Assembly (NCBI RefSeq): GCF_965228705.1
Contig: NZ_OZ245832.1
Coordinates: 2,542,001 to 2,606,000, forward strand
Source of the DNA: Croceimicrobium sp965228705
Lineage (GTDB): Bacteria; Bacteroidota; Bacteroidia; Flavobacteriales; Schleiferiaceae
DNA length: 64,000 nt
Reading direction: 5' to 3'
Within the stretch, counting starts at the first letter, position 1. Each line of letters starts with the position of its first letter. The notes under the pieces are model-generated. The model saw only the letters and a program-made list of their open reading frames with translations. It was not told where the DNA came from and made no database searches. Below are positions 33,290 to 42,437 of the stretch, piece after piece. Made by a program: the position numbers and the translations under genes.

Positions 33290-33657
33290 ACGGTGCGGTC
33301 TTTAAGGTTTCTGGAAAATGAAATCCCCCGAATCGACTGGAGTTTCTTCGCACGATTCGTACATGCTAGCTCTGGAATCAAAGTCTGGATGGGCTGTGGC
33401 TCGCGGTGTACATAGGTGCTTATCTCCCTAAGCTCCTCTATCTTAAGCTTGGAAAAACCAAAGTGTTGATAGCCATCGCATTCACTACCCCGTATATAGC
33501 CGAAGAATGTTTGGCTATTTGGGTCATAATCCGTTGCATAGTAATAAGCCCCTTCTCGATTAATAGCAAAGGTGACGACCACCAAGGGGTTATCCTTTTC
33601 CTTTTGAGGACCTATAGCATTGAATTGATCTAGTGTCTTGGAATCTAAATGCATCAT
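33286..33657 (-). CDS. hypothetical protein of the mobilization region
   Basis: A 123-residue soluble protein with a likely beta-hairpin domain (PLVVVTFAINREGAYYYAT, TFFGYIRGSECDGYQHFG) similar in layout to 32565-32993. It starts 4 bp after the relaxase gene's end and overlaps the next gene by 4 bp, so translation is coupled. No family is recognised. Confidence 0.58.
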   Translation of the reverse strand: MMHLDSKTLDQFNAIGPQKEKDNPLVVVTFAINREGAYYYATDYDPNSQTFFGYIRGSECDGYQHFGFSKLKIEELREISTYVHREPQPIQTLIPELACTNRAKKLQSIRGISFSRNLKDRTV

Positions 33658-33661
33658 TCAT

Positions 33662-34507
33662 TTATTTTTCAAGGGTTTTAGAGTCCTTTAAGCGGATAGA
33701 CTGCATTCGATTAAGCAGTTCCTGTTCCCTAGCTCGTTCATGATCTTTCTCCAAGGTCTTAATCTTCTCGGGCTCTAAGCCCAGAGTCTTAAACCGAAAC
33801 TTTCGACCTGATTCAGAGATTAACCCTGTCGGTTGCCCATCAGAATTTCGCTCATAATACAGATAGCCGTATTCTTGAAGGATTTCTAAAAACTGCTGTT
33901 TGGAACTCGTGGTGTGATAGGCTTTTTGAACAAGTTGCTTAAGCTTTTCACGTTCACTTTTCTCCCCTCGTTTTCCAAGCTGATATTCAGGCTCGGATGT
34001 GTACTCTCTCCCCTTTCCATGCACTACCAATGAATGCTCTAGTTCTGGATAATGCTCCTTGACAAAGTCCTCTAATTCCAATTTTAAACCCTGAAGCTTC
34101 GCCTTGCGTAATCCTGTTGCCTTATCCTCACGGTAGTATGTTCCAGATTCTAATACATGCCAATGAGGTGTATTCGTATCGTAATGAGCTACTGCATAAG
34201 CCAAAATATCGCCCCGTAATTCAAAATATTTGCGGATCAATGCCTCCATAACTTCTGGAGTCGCAGCCTTCTGGTCTAAATCTGAAACCGACAGAATACT
34301 ATGGTAGCAATACACCCGGTTACTGCTTACTTTTCGATAGGCTTCATTGGCAAGAAACTCGTCTACCAAAGCCTTCGAATTCCTGGCACTACTGCGTAAG
34401 TTATGGAGCACCGGCTCTCCCTTTTGTTTTTGGCTTTGATTGATGTAGCTCAGCGTTTGAGAAAAAGCCGACAGCGAATGTCGACCGAGCATCTTAAGTA
34501 TGGGCAT
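33662..34507 (-). CDS. relaxase (MOBP-like HUH nuclease)
   Basis: A 281-residue relaxase that should nick the element at oriT and carry the strand into the recipient. The metal-binding motif is AVAHYDTNTPHWHVLESG, that is H.DT...HWH, and a candidate catalytic Tyr is in RVYCYHSILSVSD. The N-terminus (SLSAFSQTLSYINQSQKQ) is consistent with this group. The C-terminus holds the small domain also seen in 33005-33289. It overlaps the accessory gene upstream by 14 bp. The sequence is short but appears complete. oriT itself has not been located with certainty. Confidence 0.88.
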   Translation of the reverse strand: MPILKMLGRHSLSAFSQTLSYINQSQKQKGEPVLHNLRSSARNSKALVDEFLANEAYRKVSSNRVYCYHSILSVSDLDQKAATPEVMEALIRKYFELRGDILAYAVAHYDTNTPHWHVLESGTYYREDKATGLRKAKLQGLKLELEDFVKEHYPELEHSLVVHGKGREYTSEPEYQLGKRGEKSEREKLKQLVQKAYHTTSSKQQFLEILQEYGYLYYERNSDGQPTGLISESGRKFRFKTLGLEPEKIKTLEKDHERAREQELLNRMQSIRLKDSKTLEK

Positions 34508-34922
34508 GGCTATAGTTTTTAAGGTAACTCAGTAGCGTTGCCTCTGCCGAAAGAAGCTTCCGCAAAGTGATTTCAGTGTTTCCTCCCGCTTGGATACGGT
34601 TAATTACCAAGCCTATTTCTTTAGCAACCTTTAGAAGCTCTTCTTTATTTGCCAGAAAGGGCTGTGACTGACTTTGGCTAAGGACTAAGTCTCGGGCCAA
34701 TGCCGTAGGGGTGATTGCATGCTTTTGACAGTAACTTTTAAAGATTTGATACTCTTCATTTTTCAATGAAAAGCGGATCTCACGCCTTTTCTTTCGTTGT
34801 TGCCTAGCCCAATTATTCTGGTACTTTCGACGATACTCTCGCTTGAGTCGCTGGCGAGTTCTTGGATTATCCAGTGCCTGATGCTGTTGTAAATAGCGAT
34901 ACAGCTTTTCCGATCGTTTCAT
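34494..34922 (-). CDS. MobC-like mobilization accessory protein
   Basis: A 142-residue, strongly basic protein. The N-terminus is very Arg/Lys-rich (RLKREYRRKYQNNWARQQRK). The middle is a ribbon-helix-helix-like segment (IRFSLKNEEYQIFKSYCQKH) followed by TPTALARDLVLSQSQSQPF and a helix (EIGLVINRIQAGGNTEITL), as in relaxase accessory proteins that bind near oriT. It overlaps both the relaxase and the coupling protein genes. Confidence 0.8.
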   Translation of the reverse strand: MKRSEKLYRYLQQHQALDNPRTRQRLKREYRRKYQNNWARQQRKKRREIRFSLKNEEYQIFKSYCQKHAITPTALARDLVLSQSQSQPFLANKEELLKVAKEIGLVINRIQAGGNTEITLRKLLSAEATLLSYLKNYSHAHT

Positions 34923-36418
34923 AGACTGGTTTCTTGATTACGTTTTTGGAGATACTCTGAGATATTTAAAAGTGAAGGCAATGACTGACTCCCCCCTTGA
35001 ATGGAACTTTCCTCAATCGCAGCTAAGGCCGCCCGCTCTGTCCATTCTGGTATTTTATAAAAAGGCTTTAGCCTGGCTAGTATCGGGCCTTGTCCTGACA
35101 CGGTAATAATGCCTCGGTCTTGAGGTAAGGCCATAATTTCGTCAGCCGTAAGCAAGGCTCGCTCCCTTTTATGCTTGGTTTTAGAATCTTCATACTCATA
35201 GCTCCCTAATTCTTTAGATAAGGATTGAGCCAAATGAAGTGAGGCACTTAAATAGATTTTGGTCTTTAGGTTCGATAGTATACTCTGAGCTCGCTCCCGA
35301 CCATAAATGGCCGTGAGCTGGGCTTCTGAGTCCTGGCATATCACCATAAGACTTCCGCGATACTTGCGAACATTGGCCGCCAGCACATCCAGCTCTATGC
35401 TTAATAGCGGGGCTTCATCTAGGATAAAGTCCACATCATAGTCATCTTTTTCCGGTAGCGATTCAAACAACACCTCGAAATATTGCTGTAAGAATAAACT
35501 AGACAGCTTCGAATAGTACCGCATATTAACGGTGCTGGAATGTAGGTACACAACCGTTTTCTGCTTTCTCCATTGGCGAAAGTCACCTAAGGTATCAGAG
35601 GAGGTAATTTGGATGATATTCTCATTTAGGGCCATCATTGATACCGCCGTGCTTGCCGAAGCCAAAATCCCACTTAAGGTATTTTCTGAATTTGAGATTA
35701 ATGAAGCATACTTCTCAAATAACCCTGTATCCTGCTCGGCCAAGCTAGCCACGAGTTGATCTACCTCCCCTTGCCCTGTTTTAGACTGTAATAAGTCAAT
35801 TATATGGGCTACTTCTGCAAGTGTTTGATGGTCTTGAGGCAGAAGCTTAACAATGCGGATTACACAAACTAAAAGCTGAATAGCCATCGCATCCCAAAAG
35901 GAGTCCTTCTTATCAGAACTGGCACCCACCAGTTGAGTGGCCAACTTGCTGTAATCTGACAATCTATGGGCTCGAGCCAGTGGGTTGTAGCATTCGCTTT
36001 TCTTGGCTGAGGCCCAATCTATCCTGATTATAGTATAGCCTTGACTTTTTAAAAATCCACTAGACTGGAGGTATAACTCCCCACTAGGGTCATGGATAAT
36101 TTTTGAGTTATGGGTGGTCAGGCAATTAGGTAAGGCCACTACCGTAGACTTGCCACTTCCGGAGCCCCCATTAACCAGAACCCCCATGTAAGAGAGTTCT
36201 GGTGAAATGGCTTTTGTTCCGGTAAGCACAAAGCCTTTGTGATTTGAGGATAGTATGGTGGATTCCTTAGCAAACTTTGCACTTAGAGAATGATCCTTTT
36301 CTGCTAAAGCATCAAATGCCCAATCTAGCCCTTGCTCTACAAGCTCCATTAACAGCTGGATTGCTCTTAACAGCGAGTTTCCAAGATTTCGAAAAATGCT
36401 ACTCCTTCTTGTTTCCAT
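34919..36418 (-). CDS. VirD4/TraG-type coupling protein
   Basis: A 499-residue ATPase that links the relaxase-DNA complex to a secretion channel. Walker A is VNGGSGSGKSTVVALPN, Walker B lies in VDFILDEAPLL, and downstream come ILSNLKTKIYLSAS and the GIITVSGQGPIL segment, all in the order expected for VirD4 proteins. Only a weak membrane anchor is visible at the N-terminus (LLRAIQLLMELVEQGLDWA), so it may need the small membrane protein encoded just upstream. It overlaps the accessory gene by 4 bp. Confidence 0.9.
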   Translation of the reverse strand: METRRSSIFRNLGNSLLRAIQLLMELVEQGLDWAFDALAEKDHSLSAKFAKESTILSSNHKGFVLTGTKAISPELSYMGVLVNGGSGSGKSTVVALPNCLTTHNSKIIHDPSGELYLQSSGFLKSQGYTIIRIDWASAKKSECYNPLARAHRLSDYSKLATQLVGASSDKKDSFWDAMAIQLLVCVIRIVKLLPQDHQTLAEVAHIIDLLQSKTGQGEVDQLVASLAEQDTGLFEKYASLISNSENTLSGILASASTAVSMMALNENIIQITSSDTLGDFRQWRKQKTVVYLHSSTVNMRYYSKLSSLFLQQYFEVLFESLPEKDDYDVDFILDEAPLLSIELDVLAANVRKYRGSLMVICQDSEAQLTAIYGRERAQSILSNLKTKIYLSASLHLAQSLSKELGSYEYEDSKTKHKRERALLTADEIMALPQDRGIITVSGQGPILARLKPFYKIPEWTERAALAAIEESSIQGGSQSLPSLLNISEYLQKRNQETSL

Positions 36419-36421
36419 GGC

Positions 36422-36559
36422 TTATCTTTTCGATTCAATACTTTGATTAATAGAGGCATTAATCAATTTCAAAATCTCCTCGGCCGCCTTCGTACAGAAG
36501 AATAAAGCCAATAGAAATACTCGCCAGAGAAGTTTGATGAGCTTTAGGATATGCTTCAT
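36422..36559 (-). CDS. 45-residue membrane protein between lipoprotein and coupling protein
   Basis: A short ORF missed by length filters. The ATG at 36559 overlaps the stop of the 36556-37284 gene (ATGA), and the TAA at 36422 is 3 bp before the coupling-protein ATG. The product is MKHILKLIKLLWRVFLLALF then FCTKAAEEILKLIN, a single membrane segment with a basic N-terminus. Position and size fit a membrane helper of the soluble-looking coupling protein. This partnership is inferred. Confidence 0.62.
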   Translation of the reverse strand: MKHILKLIKLLWRVFLLALFFCTKAAEEILKLINASINQSIESKR

Positions 36560-37284
36560 GGCTCAATGCTTTGGGTAAAAACAAGCTTACTGGCCGTGTA
36601 GACTTTAGCTCCTTTCGCTTCCAGCATATTGGTATAGAGCTTACTCATCGCTTCAAAAACTTCCTGGGTCTCGGGTCTAGCCAAATGCACGAAATACACC
36701 TTCACCCCAGTTAAGTCGCCCAGAGGGACGGTTTTTTCAAACCTACGAGCGACCGAATCGGGACAATGCAACAGCAATTTTCTATCTTCACTCCTATATA
36801 CACTAAACCAGTCTGTATTCTCATGAAGATCTGACGAGATGACTGCTATTCGATTAGTGGCTTTTTTTGTTGAAAGATTTACGAGCTCTTCCGCTATCCC
36901 TACATACAAATGAGAAGCATTTCTCTGGTTTCCACTAGGAGTAGCATCAGTCATCATCCTTTGTACATTCCCTAAGAACTCCCGGAACTGGCTCTTTCGT
37001 CGAAGTTCGGTAACCTGATTACTATTGGCTTCGGGAAGCACACTTTGCTCAACAACACCATGAGGAATATCGGACAACCCTCTGGTTTTAACACTTACCT
37101 CATACCACAACAACCGAGGATCATCGTAGATAAGTAATTTCCGTAAGTCCGAATAAGTCACTTGACTCATCGTTTCTGTTTGGTCATGCAGAATCGCTAG
37201 ATTCAATAAGGGGTCTTTGTTTTTGTGGCATGAAGAAATCAATACCAGCATTAGTAAACCAACAGTTAGCCTTAGGTTTTTCAT
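36556..37284 (-). CDS. lipoprotein with vWA-like segment, mobilization region
   Basis: A 242-residue lipoprotein (signal LRLTVGLLMLVLISSC, Cys 19). Right after the lipid site comes NLAILHDQTETMSQVT, similar to the start of von Willebrand factor A domains (D-x-T-x-[TS]); later strands NRIAVISSDLHENTDWF and LTGVKVYFVHLARPET fit the central strands of that fold. Such proteins occur in Bacteroidota conjugative elements but the function is unsettled. It shares 4 bp with the upstream gene and 4 bp with the small membrane ORF downstream. Confidence 0.7.
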   Translation of the reverse strand: MKNLRLTVGLLMLVLISSCHKNKDPLLNLAILHDQTETMSQVTYSDLRKLLIYDDPRLLWYEVSVKTRGLSDIPHGVVEQSVLPEANSNQVTELRRKSQFREFLGNVQRMMTDATPSGNQRNASHLYVGIAEELVNLSTKKATNRIAVISSDLHENTDWFSVYRSEDRKLLLHCPDSVARRFEKTVPLGDLTGVKVYFVHLARPETQEVFEAMSKLYTNMLEAKGAKVYTASKLVFTQSIEP

Positions 37285-38393
37285 GATGTTTTGCTTTTTG
37301 TAGTTGAAGAGCGGTAGAAATAAGTTTTTAAACGAGGCTCGAATTGCTTGTCAAAACACTCGGGATGAACCTTATCTCGTCTATGACGCAGGTTGCTTTG
37401 TAAATACTCCTCCCAGGCATTTTCTGCCATCGTGATACACTCTTCCTCAATTCGAATTGCATACTGCTGCTTGGAATAAGCGTATTGTCTTAATTCATCC
37501 ATCTGATCTTCTGCATCCGATATTCGATATAAATGGCCATCAAGCTTTTTCTGACATTTTCGGATTTCACTCATTTTAGATTTTGCTCTAAAAAGCGTCA
37601 GCCATTGTGCTTTTGTTGGAGATAACTTGGCAAGCAAACATGCTGGAAGGAAAATAGCTAGCGAGAAGAACATAAAGAGTATAACTTCAGTTGAATCCAC
37701 ACTGCAAAGGATTCCGCCACACCCGGTTTGATCAACTGTTAAATACTGAACAGCGTGGTAAGATGCCCGGAGCACTCCCATTACCGAAAAGAAACAGAGG
37801 ACCCCAATTGTAATCCCCGTTCTGATTAAGACTTTCTGAAATTTGTTTCTTCCTAAAAACCACCATCGAGTCAATTGATGTGATAAAATTGTAAGAAGAA
37901 TCCCTAAGAATACGGAAGTAAACGAAGCTGCAAAAAAGTGAGGGATAACCATTCTCACAGCAGGTAAACTTAAAGCTCCCTCTGCCAATCCCGCCACCAC
38001 TGTAAGGCTTGTGAATATGTACGCAAGTGCTTTAGGGAAGTTTCCTTCCATTTGCTTATACTCTTGCTGAAGGCTATTAAGTTGATTCCTGGAATCATCC
38101 CTTGCTATACGCTCCTCATGTAAAATTCTTTCCTGCTTAGCCAGCGCATTTTCCACATGTTCATCGGCTCTATGGTGTCCACGAATAGTGTTAATAAGCT
38201 CTTGTGTGGTTGTTCGGATAAAGTTCACCTGAGCTATCCCATGCTTCTTGGGTGTCCCAACCTCCGCATCTTGTCGGCCTCGTTCCTCTGCCTTTTTTAA
38301 GAGTTCACGGTTTACTAGTCGCTTGACTTGGTCTACATCGGAATTAACGTAGGTTTTGTACTCCAACCATTGGTTGTCTTTCGTCTCTTTCAT
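37281..38393 (-). CDS. membrane protein with coiled coils, mobilization region
   Basis: A 370-residue protein. Residues about 1-125 are charged and helical with a coiled coil (RILHEERIARDDSRNQL, SLQQEYKQMEG). Four membrane segments follow (ALAYIFTSLTVVAGLAEGAL, FFAASFTSVFLGILLTIL, LIRTGITIGVLCFFSVMGVL, EVILFMFFSLAIFLPACLLA). The last third is another charged helical part (KMSEIRKCQKKLDGHLYRI). Its family is not recognised. Coupling to the lipoprotein gene (4-bp overlap) suggests that the two products act together at the membrane. Confidence 0.68.
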   Translation of the reverse strand: MKETKDNQWLEYKTYVNSDVDQVKRLVNRELLKKAEERGRQDAEVGTPKKHGIAQVNFIRTTTQELINTIRGHHRADEHVENALAKQERILHEERIARDDSRNQLNSLQQEYKQMEGNFPKALAYIFTSLTVVAGLAEGALSLPAVRMVIPHFFAASFTSVFLGILLTILSHQLTRWWFLGRNKFQKVLIRTGITIGVLCFFSVMGVLRASYHAVQYLTVDQTGCGGILCSVDSTEVILFMFFSLAIFLPACLLAKLSPTKAQWLTLFRAKSKMSEIRKCQKKLDGHLYRISDAEDQMDELRQYAYSKQQYAIRIEEECITMAENAWEEYLQSNLRHRRDKVHPECFDKQFEPRLKTYFYRSSTTKSKTS

Positions 38394-38483
38394 ATCTGAT
38401 TATTTATTTGTTAAATGAAAACTTGAATGCTCCTTAGTAGCCCACCACTCTTTAAGCAGGTTATTATGGAAATTATCGGAAGC

Positions 38484-38681
38484 TTAGCGCGTAAGCTGGT
38501 GAAATATCATCCGAGCTTCGGAAGCATTGGGATAGTAGGTGAATGACTTTCCGTTGTAGATGCAGAAGAAACCGAGTTCCACGTCTTTTAGTAATTCGAA
38601 CTTACCTGATTGGGCGTATAGTTTAAAATCAACTTCTCTTTGGAAAGTCTTTTTTGGGGTGAGAAAGTGCTTTTTTTTCAT
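38484..38681 (-). CDS. small hypothetical protein
   Basis: About 65 residues from the Met of KKKHFLTPKKTFQRE. The N-terminus is basic and the rest mixed (DFKLYAQSGKFELLKDVEL, YYPNASEARMIFHQLTR). No signal or membrane segment. It is at the upstream end of the mobilization cluster. Unknown function; short length lowers confidence. Confidence 0.5.
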   Translation of the reverse strand: MKKKHFLTPKKTFQREVDFKLYAQSGKFELLKDVELGFFCIYNGKSFTYYPNASEARMIFHQLTR

Positions 38682-38928
38682 AATCAAAATGTTGAGCTTA
38701 ATGGAGGATTATTTAAATAATGCTCTACAAGATTATGAAAATCATCAAGGCTATAAAAATATAAGCTCCTGATTTACAGGTGTTTAAGTAAGATTACCTA
38801 TAAGCTTGGAAATAAGCTTATACAAAAAGCCCTCAAAGGAAATTGGACTATAAGAGTGGCTTTCAACTGAACCGAAGGTCTACTAAAACCAAAAAAAGGG
38901 TACTATTCAGTAATTCAAGACAAAGTCT

Positions 38929-39900
38929 CTAGGAGACCATTTCGATTAAGTACATATCGAAGATGATTTCATCGATAAAGGTCCTAAACCTGTTTTCTTT
39001 ATAAGGGAATTTCACACCATTAGCATTTCTATACTTTATCCTCTTTCTTGAATGCTCAACGGTTGGTTTAAGTAGCTTTGGGTTTTTCAAAATATACTGG
39101 CGTACCTTTAAACTATTATTGGTGACAATACCATTTTTGTCTTTGTCCTGAAAGAACATTACATAGGAAGTATTAGTTGAATACTTAGCTCCAGAACTTT
39201 CAACTCTAGCTTTCAGCACATCTGCTAATTCTGTACTTATAGTTCCATCAAAAGACTTATCCTTTTCCAGATAGGCCATACAACACGTCAAGTTATCCCT
39301 ATTTGAAATAAGTGAGACATATGCTGAGTTGCATAAAACAAAAGATATGAGGCTGTTCTGATTTAAAAGACGCTTTATAACTAACTGCCCTTCATCAATT
39401 GTTTCTGTAGTCAAATGACGTTGAATTAGGGAAGTATTAAAATCTTCCGCTATTCTTTCCAATCTTGCCTCTACTGATTTTAACTCTCGCTTAGTTTGCA
39501 CAGATGGCAAGTCAAATATTTTTTCGAGAACTGCTTCAAAGTTCTTTTGGCCAAAGTCATTCTTCCAAACAAAGTAGTCATATCCACAGGTTGTAAGTGC
39601 TTCTATAGCTTTTTGCAATTCTTTGAGGCCCGTAAGCATTACTAACGGAATAGATTGAAATCCTGGCAATTTGCTAACCGTTTTCCCAAATTCAAGGCCG
39701 GAGAACCCACCTGTCATTTTTTCATCTACTAAAACTAGGTCAACGTTCTCATGATTTTGAACAATATAACCTATCGCCTCCTCGGCACGATTCTCATCAT
39801 TAAAAAATTTAACGTTATGCCCTTTTCTGCGCATTAGTTCAATTCTTGACTCTACGGTGCTGAAATCATCATCAATGACGATTATTTCAAGGTTTTTCAT
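38929..39900 (-). CDS. response regulator with unrecognised C-terminal output domain
   Basis: A 323-residue protein. Residues 1-120 are a receiver domain: acidic pair at Asp10-Asp11 (IIVIDDDFSTVES), phosphoacceptor Asp59 (LVLVDEKMTGG), Thr in VMLTGLKEL and Lys in DYFVWKNDFG. The remaining 200 residues are not a known HTH or enzyme; they contain KRLLNQNSLISFVLCNSAYVS-like strands and end with a basic segment (HSRKRIKYRNANGVKFP) plus IDEIIFDMYLIEM. The start overlaps the upstream LOG-kinase gene by 14 bp, so it should receive phosphate from that protein if the kinase is active. The output is unknown. Confidence 0.82.
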   Translation of the reverse strand: MKNLEIIVIDDDFSTVESRIELMRRKGHNVKFFNDENRAEEAIGYIVQNHENVDLVLVDEKMTGGFSGLEFGKTVSKLPGFQSIPLVMLTGLKELQKAIEALTTCGYDYFVWKNDFGQKNFEAVLEKIFDLPSVQTKRELKSVEARLERIAEDFNTSLIQRHLTTETIDEGQLVIKRLLNQNSLISFVLCNSAYVSLISNRDNLTCCMAYLEKDKSFDGTISTELADVLKARVESSGAKYSTNTSYVMFFQDKDKNGIVTNNSLKVRQYILKNPKLLKPTVEHSRKRIKYRNANGVKFPYKENRFRTFIDEIIFDMYLIEMVS

Positions 39901-41680
39901 AGCTAAAGTTTAATGAAATAGAGTAGAGGTTTCCTGAGACATTAGAATGCTCAGGATTCAAATTGCAGTAAGCAAGATTTTGAAGGATCTCTTTAAGGAT
40001 TACTAGTCCACCAGATATTTTCACGGGTTTGCTATCATAAAGTAGATATTCAATGGCCATTTTAGCTTCCTCAAAATACCCAGCTTTAATGTTGTTACTT
40101 ATAGTCAGCTGTAAGTGATTTTTGCATCTCTTTAAACTCACAGTAAAAGAGGAATCTTTTGAAGTGTTTTTAGCAGCGTTGTTCCAAATGTTCCAGATAA
40201 GAAGAAATACCTCAACCATATCTTCTTTTATTGTAATCAGTTCACCAGCTTCTTCATCTATGTTAACCACTGGTAATACTTGATTATAAATATGATGTTT
40301 CTCTAAGAAGGATATGTAGTAAGAAAGTGTTTTCCCATATAACTCGTGTTCTCTATCAAGATACTGATATGTAGCCATGTTACTGAAATCCAATATTTGA
40401 AAACTAGAATTAATTCGATTAAGATATTGGGGTAAATGGTCATATTTCCGTGCATTTACATCATCAATTGAGAGATCTAAAAAAGTCCTCAGACTCGGAG
40501 TATGATTGAAAATGGTATGTTTGTTAGCAATCGCATTGTTTTTAAACTTATCCAATTCATCCGTGTAAACCATATATGTCCCCAGTCTCTTAATAGAATC
40601 ATATAAACCAAAACTGAAGATGTACTTATGCAGTTCCTGTAAAACTGCGTGACATTTTTTTGTGGTAAGTTCAATATCCAGAATTAAAAAGCATGAGAGA
40701 TTAATTTCAACATCTTGAATTTTCAAATTCTTATTAACCCAAAATGAAGTCTTTCCAAAATCCCTTTGTTCTAAGTGAAAATTCCACTTATTGAAGCGGA
40801 TAGTATCTTGTTCTGATTCTTTACTAGATTTCCTAAACAAATTAACACTGGACTCTTCCAGTGTAATCGAAGCGAGGTTCTTAAGCTCATTGTTTAAAAG
40901 CTTATATTGACTTGTACTGGTATCAGTTGTGAGCAGCGAACCTTCGGCAAGTAAAAATTCACTTAATACTATAAAATACTCCTGAATAGCATAACTAGAA
41001 TTTTGACCTGTATCAATTTTTAATGCAGTGCTTTTAAAATAATGAGCAAAATCCAAGGCCAGAATATTTTGTCCTGGACTGCCAATAATCTCTTCAATCC
41101 GACCAATAACTTGAGAAGGAATATTATTTCCCACTAAATCATCATTGGCAATAAAAGAAGAACTATGATAAGACTTCTCTAGGAAAATTGGTAAATCCTT
41201 AAAGAAATGAGCGTCATTTGTAACATCAATACGCCCTTTCCAGAACTCATGGAGGAATATATCTTCTAGACTTAAACTATATTCCCCTGGAAAATATTGA
41301 ACTGCTTGCAAAGCATGTAAAATTTCATGCAACGTCCCATTTGACCCTGGGAGACCCACTAGATAATCCGAATGCTCAATTATTGCTTCAACGCGATCAC
41401 CTAAATTTGAGGCGTATTCTACTTTATCTAAATACCTATTTGGTTTTTCTTGAAAAGTGCCTAAAATGCCGTAAACTTCTAAGTAAACATTAGGAAACTC
41501 CTTTCCCACAAGAACTTTAGCTGTTTTAGAGATAGATTTCATGAAGCCGTGATAACCCCCAGTAACAATTTTCACTTTTTCGTAGCGGGAGAATACATCT
41601 CTAAGCAGCTTATCAACCAATTCAGTGTACTGATCGGCAATACCATCTGCACTGCTTCCTATAAAACCAAGCCTGATCAT
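39887..41680 (-). CDS. LOG (SLOG-like) domain fused to degenerate histidine-kinase ATPase
   Basis: A 597-residue fusion. Residues about 1-180 are a Rossmann-type LOG fold: GFIGSSADG start, KIVTGGYHGFMKSI, and LVGLPGSNGTLHEILHAL at 107-123, corresponding to the PGGxGTxxE active-site loop (Gly-to-Ser change). LOG enzymes cleave nucleotide 5'-monophosphates; SLOG relatives bind or process nucleotide signals. Residues about 200-380 are unassigned. A possible H-box is His393 (FNHTPSLRTFLDL). Residues about 480-597 look like a GHKL ATPase: N-box near WNIWNNAAKNTS (496-507), TISNN where DxG is expected, and SGGLVILKEIL (556-566). No sensor membrane segment is present. Kinase activity is doubtful; partnership with the receiver protein is inferred from gene overlap. 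Confidence 0.7.
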   Translation of the reverse strand: MIRLGFIGSSADGIADQYTELVDKLLRDVFSRYEKVKIVTGGYHGFMKSISKTAKVLVGKEFPNVYLEVYGILGTFQEKPNRYLDKVEYASNLGDRVEAIIEHSDYLVGLPGSNGTLHEILHALQAVQYFPGEYSLSLEDIFLHEFWKGRIDVTNDAHFFKDLPIFLEKSYHSSSFIANDDLVGNNIPSQVIGRIEEIIGSPGQNILALDFAHYFKSTALKIDTGQNSSYAIQEYFIVLSEFLLAEGSLLTTDTSTSQYKLLNNELKNLASITLEESSVNLFRKSSKESEQDTIRFNKWNFHLEQRDFGKTSFWVNKNLKIQDVEINLSCFLILDIELTTKKCHAVLQELHKYIFSFGLYDSIKRLGTYMVYTDELDKFKNNAIANKHTIFNHTPSLRTFLDLSIDDVNARKYDHLPQYLNRINSSFQILDFSNMATYQYLDREHELYGKTLSYYISFLEKHHIYNQVLPVVNIDEEAGELITIKEDMVEVFLLIWNIWNNAAKNTSKDSSFTVSLKRCKNHLQLTISNNIKAGYFEEAKMAIEYLLYDSKPVKISGGLVILKEILQNLAYCNLNPEHSNVSGNLYSISLNFSYEKP

Positions 41681-41690
41681 ATTTTAGATA

Positions 41691-42437
41691 TTATTCCTTT
41701 CTGAAAAGCATATATTGATATGAGGGCATCATTTCTTTTTTAACATTCTCTGTTGGGATACTCATACAATTTTCCAATATAAAATTGTTCTTTTTAGCTA
41801 GTCTAAAATAGTCCTCAAAATCATATAAAATTCGATGGTAATTTTCCTTTGAGCTATACTTCCCAATTCTTATCAGCTTAGATATCGTAACAAGCTTGTT
41901 CTTTTTGGTTAGCCTCCAAATGGACTTAGCTCTAACGTCATTCTCTCCAATTGCTCTCAATACTTCAATAGCTGGGTCAAGCCCAATGATTAAAAGTGCT
42001 GCTCCTTTTTTAGCTGTACGTGTAATATTCTTGAAGGCTATATTCAAAAATGGCATTTCAATTAAACTCAGGCAACAAACAACTATATCTGACTGCAGTT
42101 CTTCCGAGTATTCTTCCAAATCACCTTCCATGTCTATGTACAAAAACCGGCTATTTTCAGAGTCCGCCTGGTGTTCAACAAATTTCAAACAATTATCGAG
42201 ACCTATGTAAGAGCTGTTTGATGGAATTATATCCTTCAACCAACCAGTTCCACAACCAACATCGAGTATCTGACTTTTATGCTCAAGGGCCTTTGCCAAT
42301 ATGGAAAGTTCCTTTTGTAATAAGTTTCTTATTTCTGTCCTTGGAAAATTATGTTCTATTAAGAAATCAGCATTGCAATTCCACGCACGATTGTTCTCCT
42401 TTTTAAAATTCTCTTTATTATTTAATATGTTAATCAT
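41691..42437 (-). CDS. class I SAM-dependent methyltransferase
   Basis: A 248-residue protein. Motif I is ILDVGCGTGWLKDIIP, the next strand ends SYIGLDNCLKFVE, and motif IV region is DIVVCCLSLIEMPF; a later strand (GAALLIIGLDPAI) completes the Rossmann fold. The substrate is unknown; small-molecule methyltransferases have this form. The start overlaps the binding-protein gene by 4 bp and the stop is 10 bp from the LOG-kinase gene, so it is embedded in the operon and may modify the imported compound or a signal nucleotide. Confidence 0.85.
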   Translation of the reverse strand: MINILNNKENFKKENNRAWNCNADFLIEHNFPRTEIRNLLQKELSILAKALEHKSQILDVGCGTGWLKDIIPSNSSYIGLDNCLKFVEHQADSENSRFLYIDMEGDLEEYSEELQSDIVVCCLSLIEMPFLNIAFKNITRTAKKGAALLIIGLDPAIEVLRAIGENDVRAKSIWRLTKKNKLVTISKLIRIGKYSSKENYHRILYDFEDYFRLAKKNNFILENCMSIPTENVKKEMMPSYQYMLFRKE

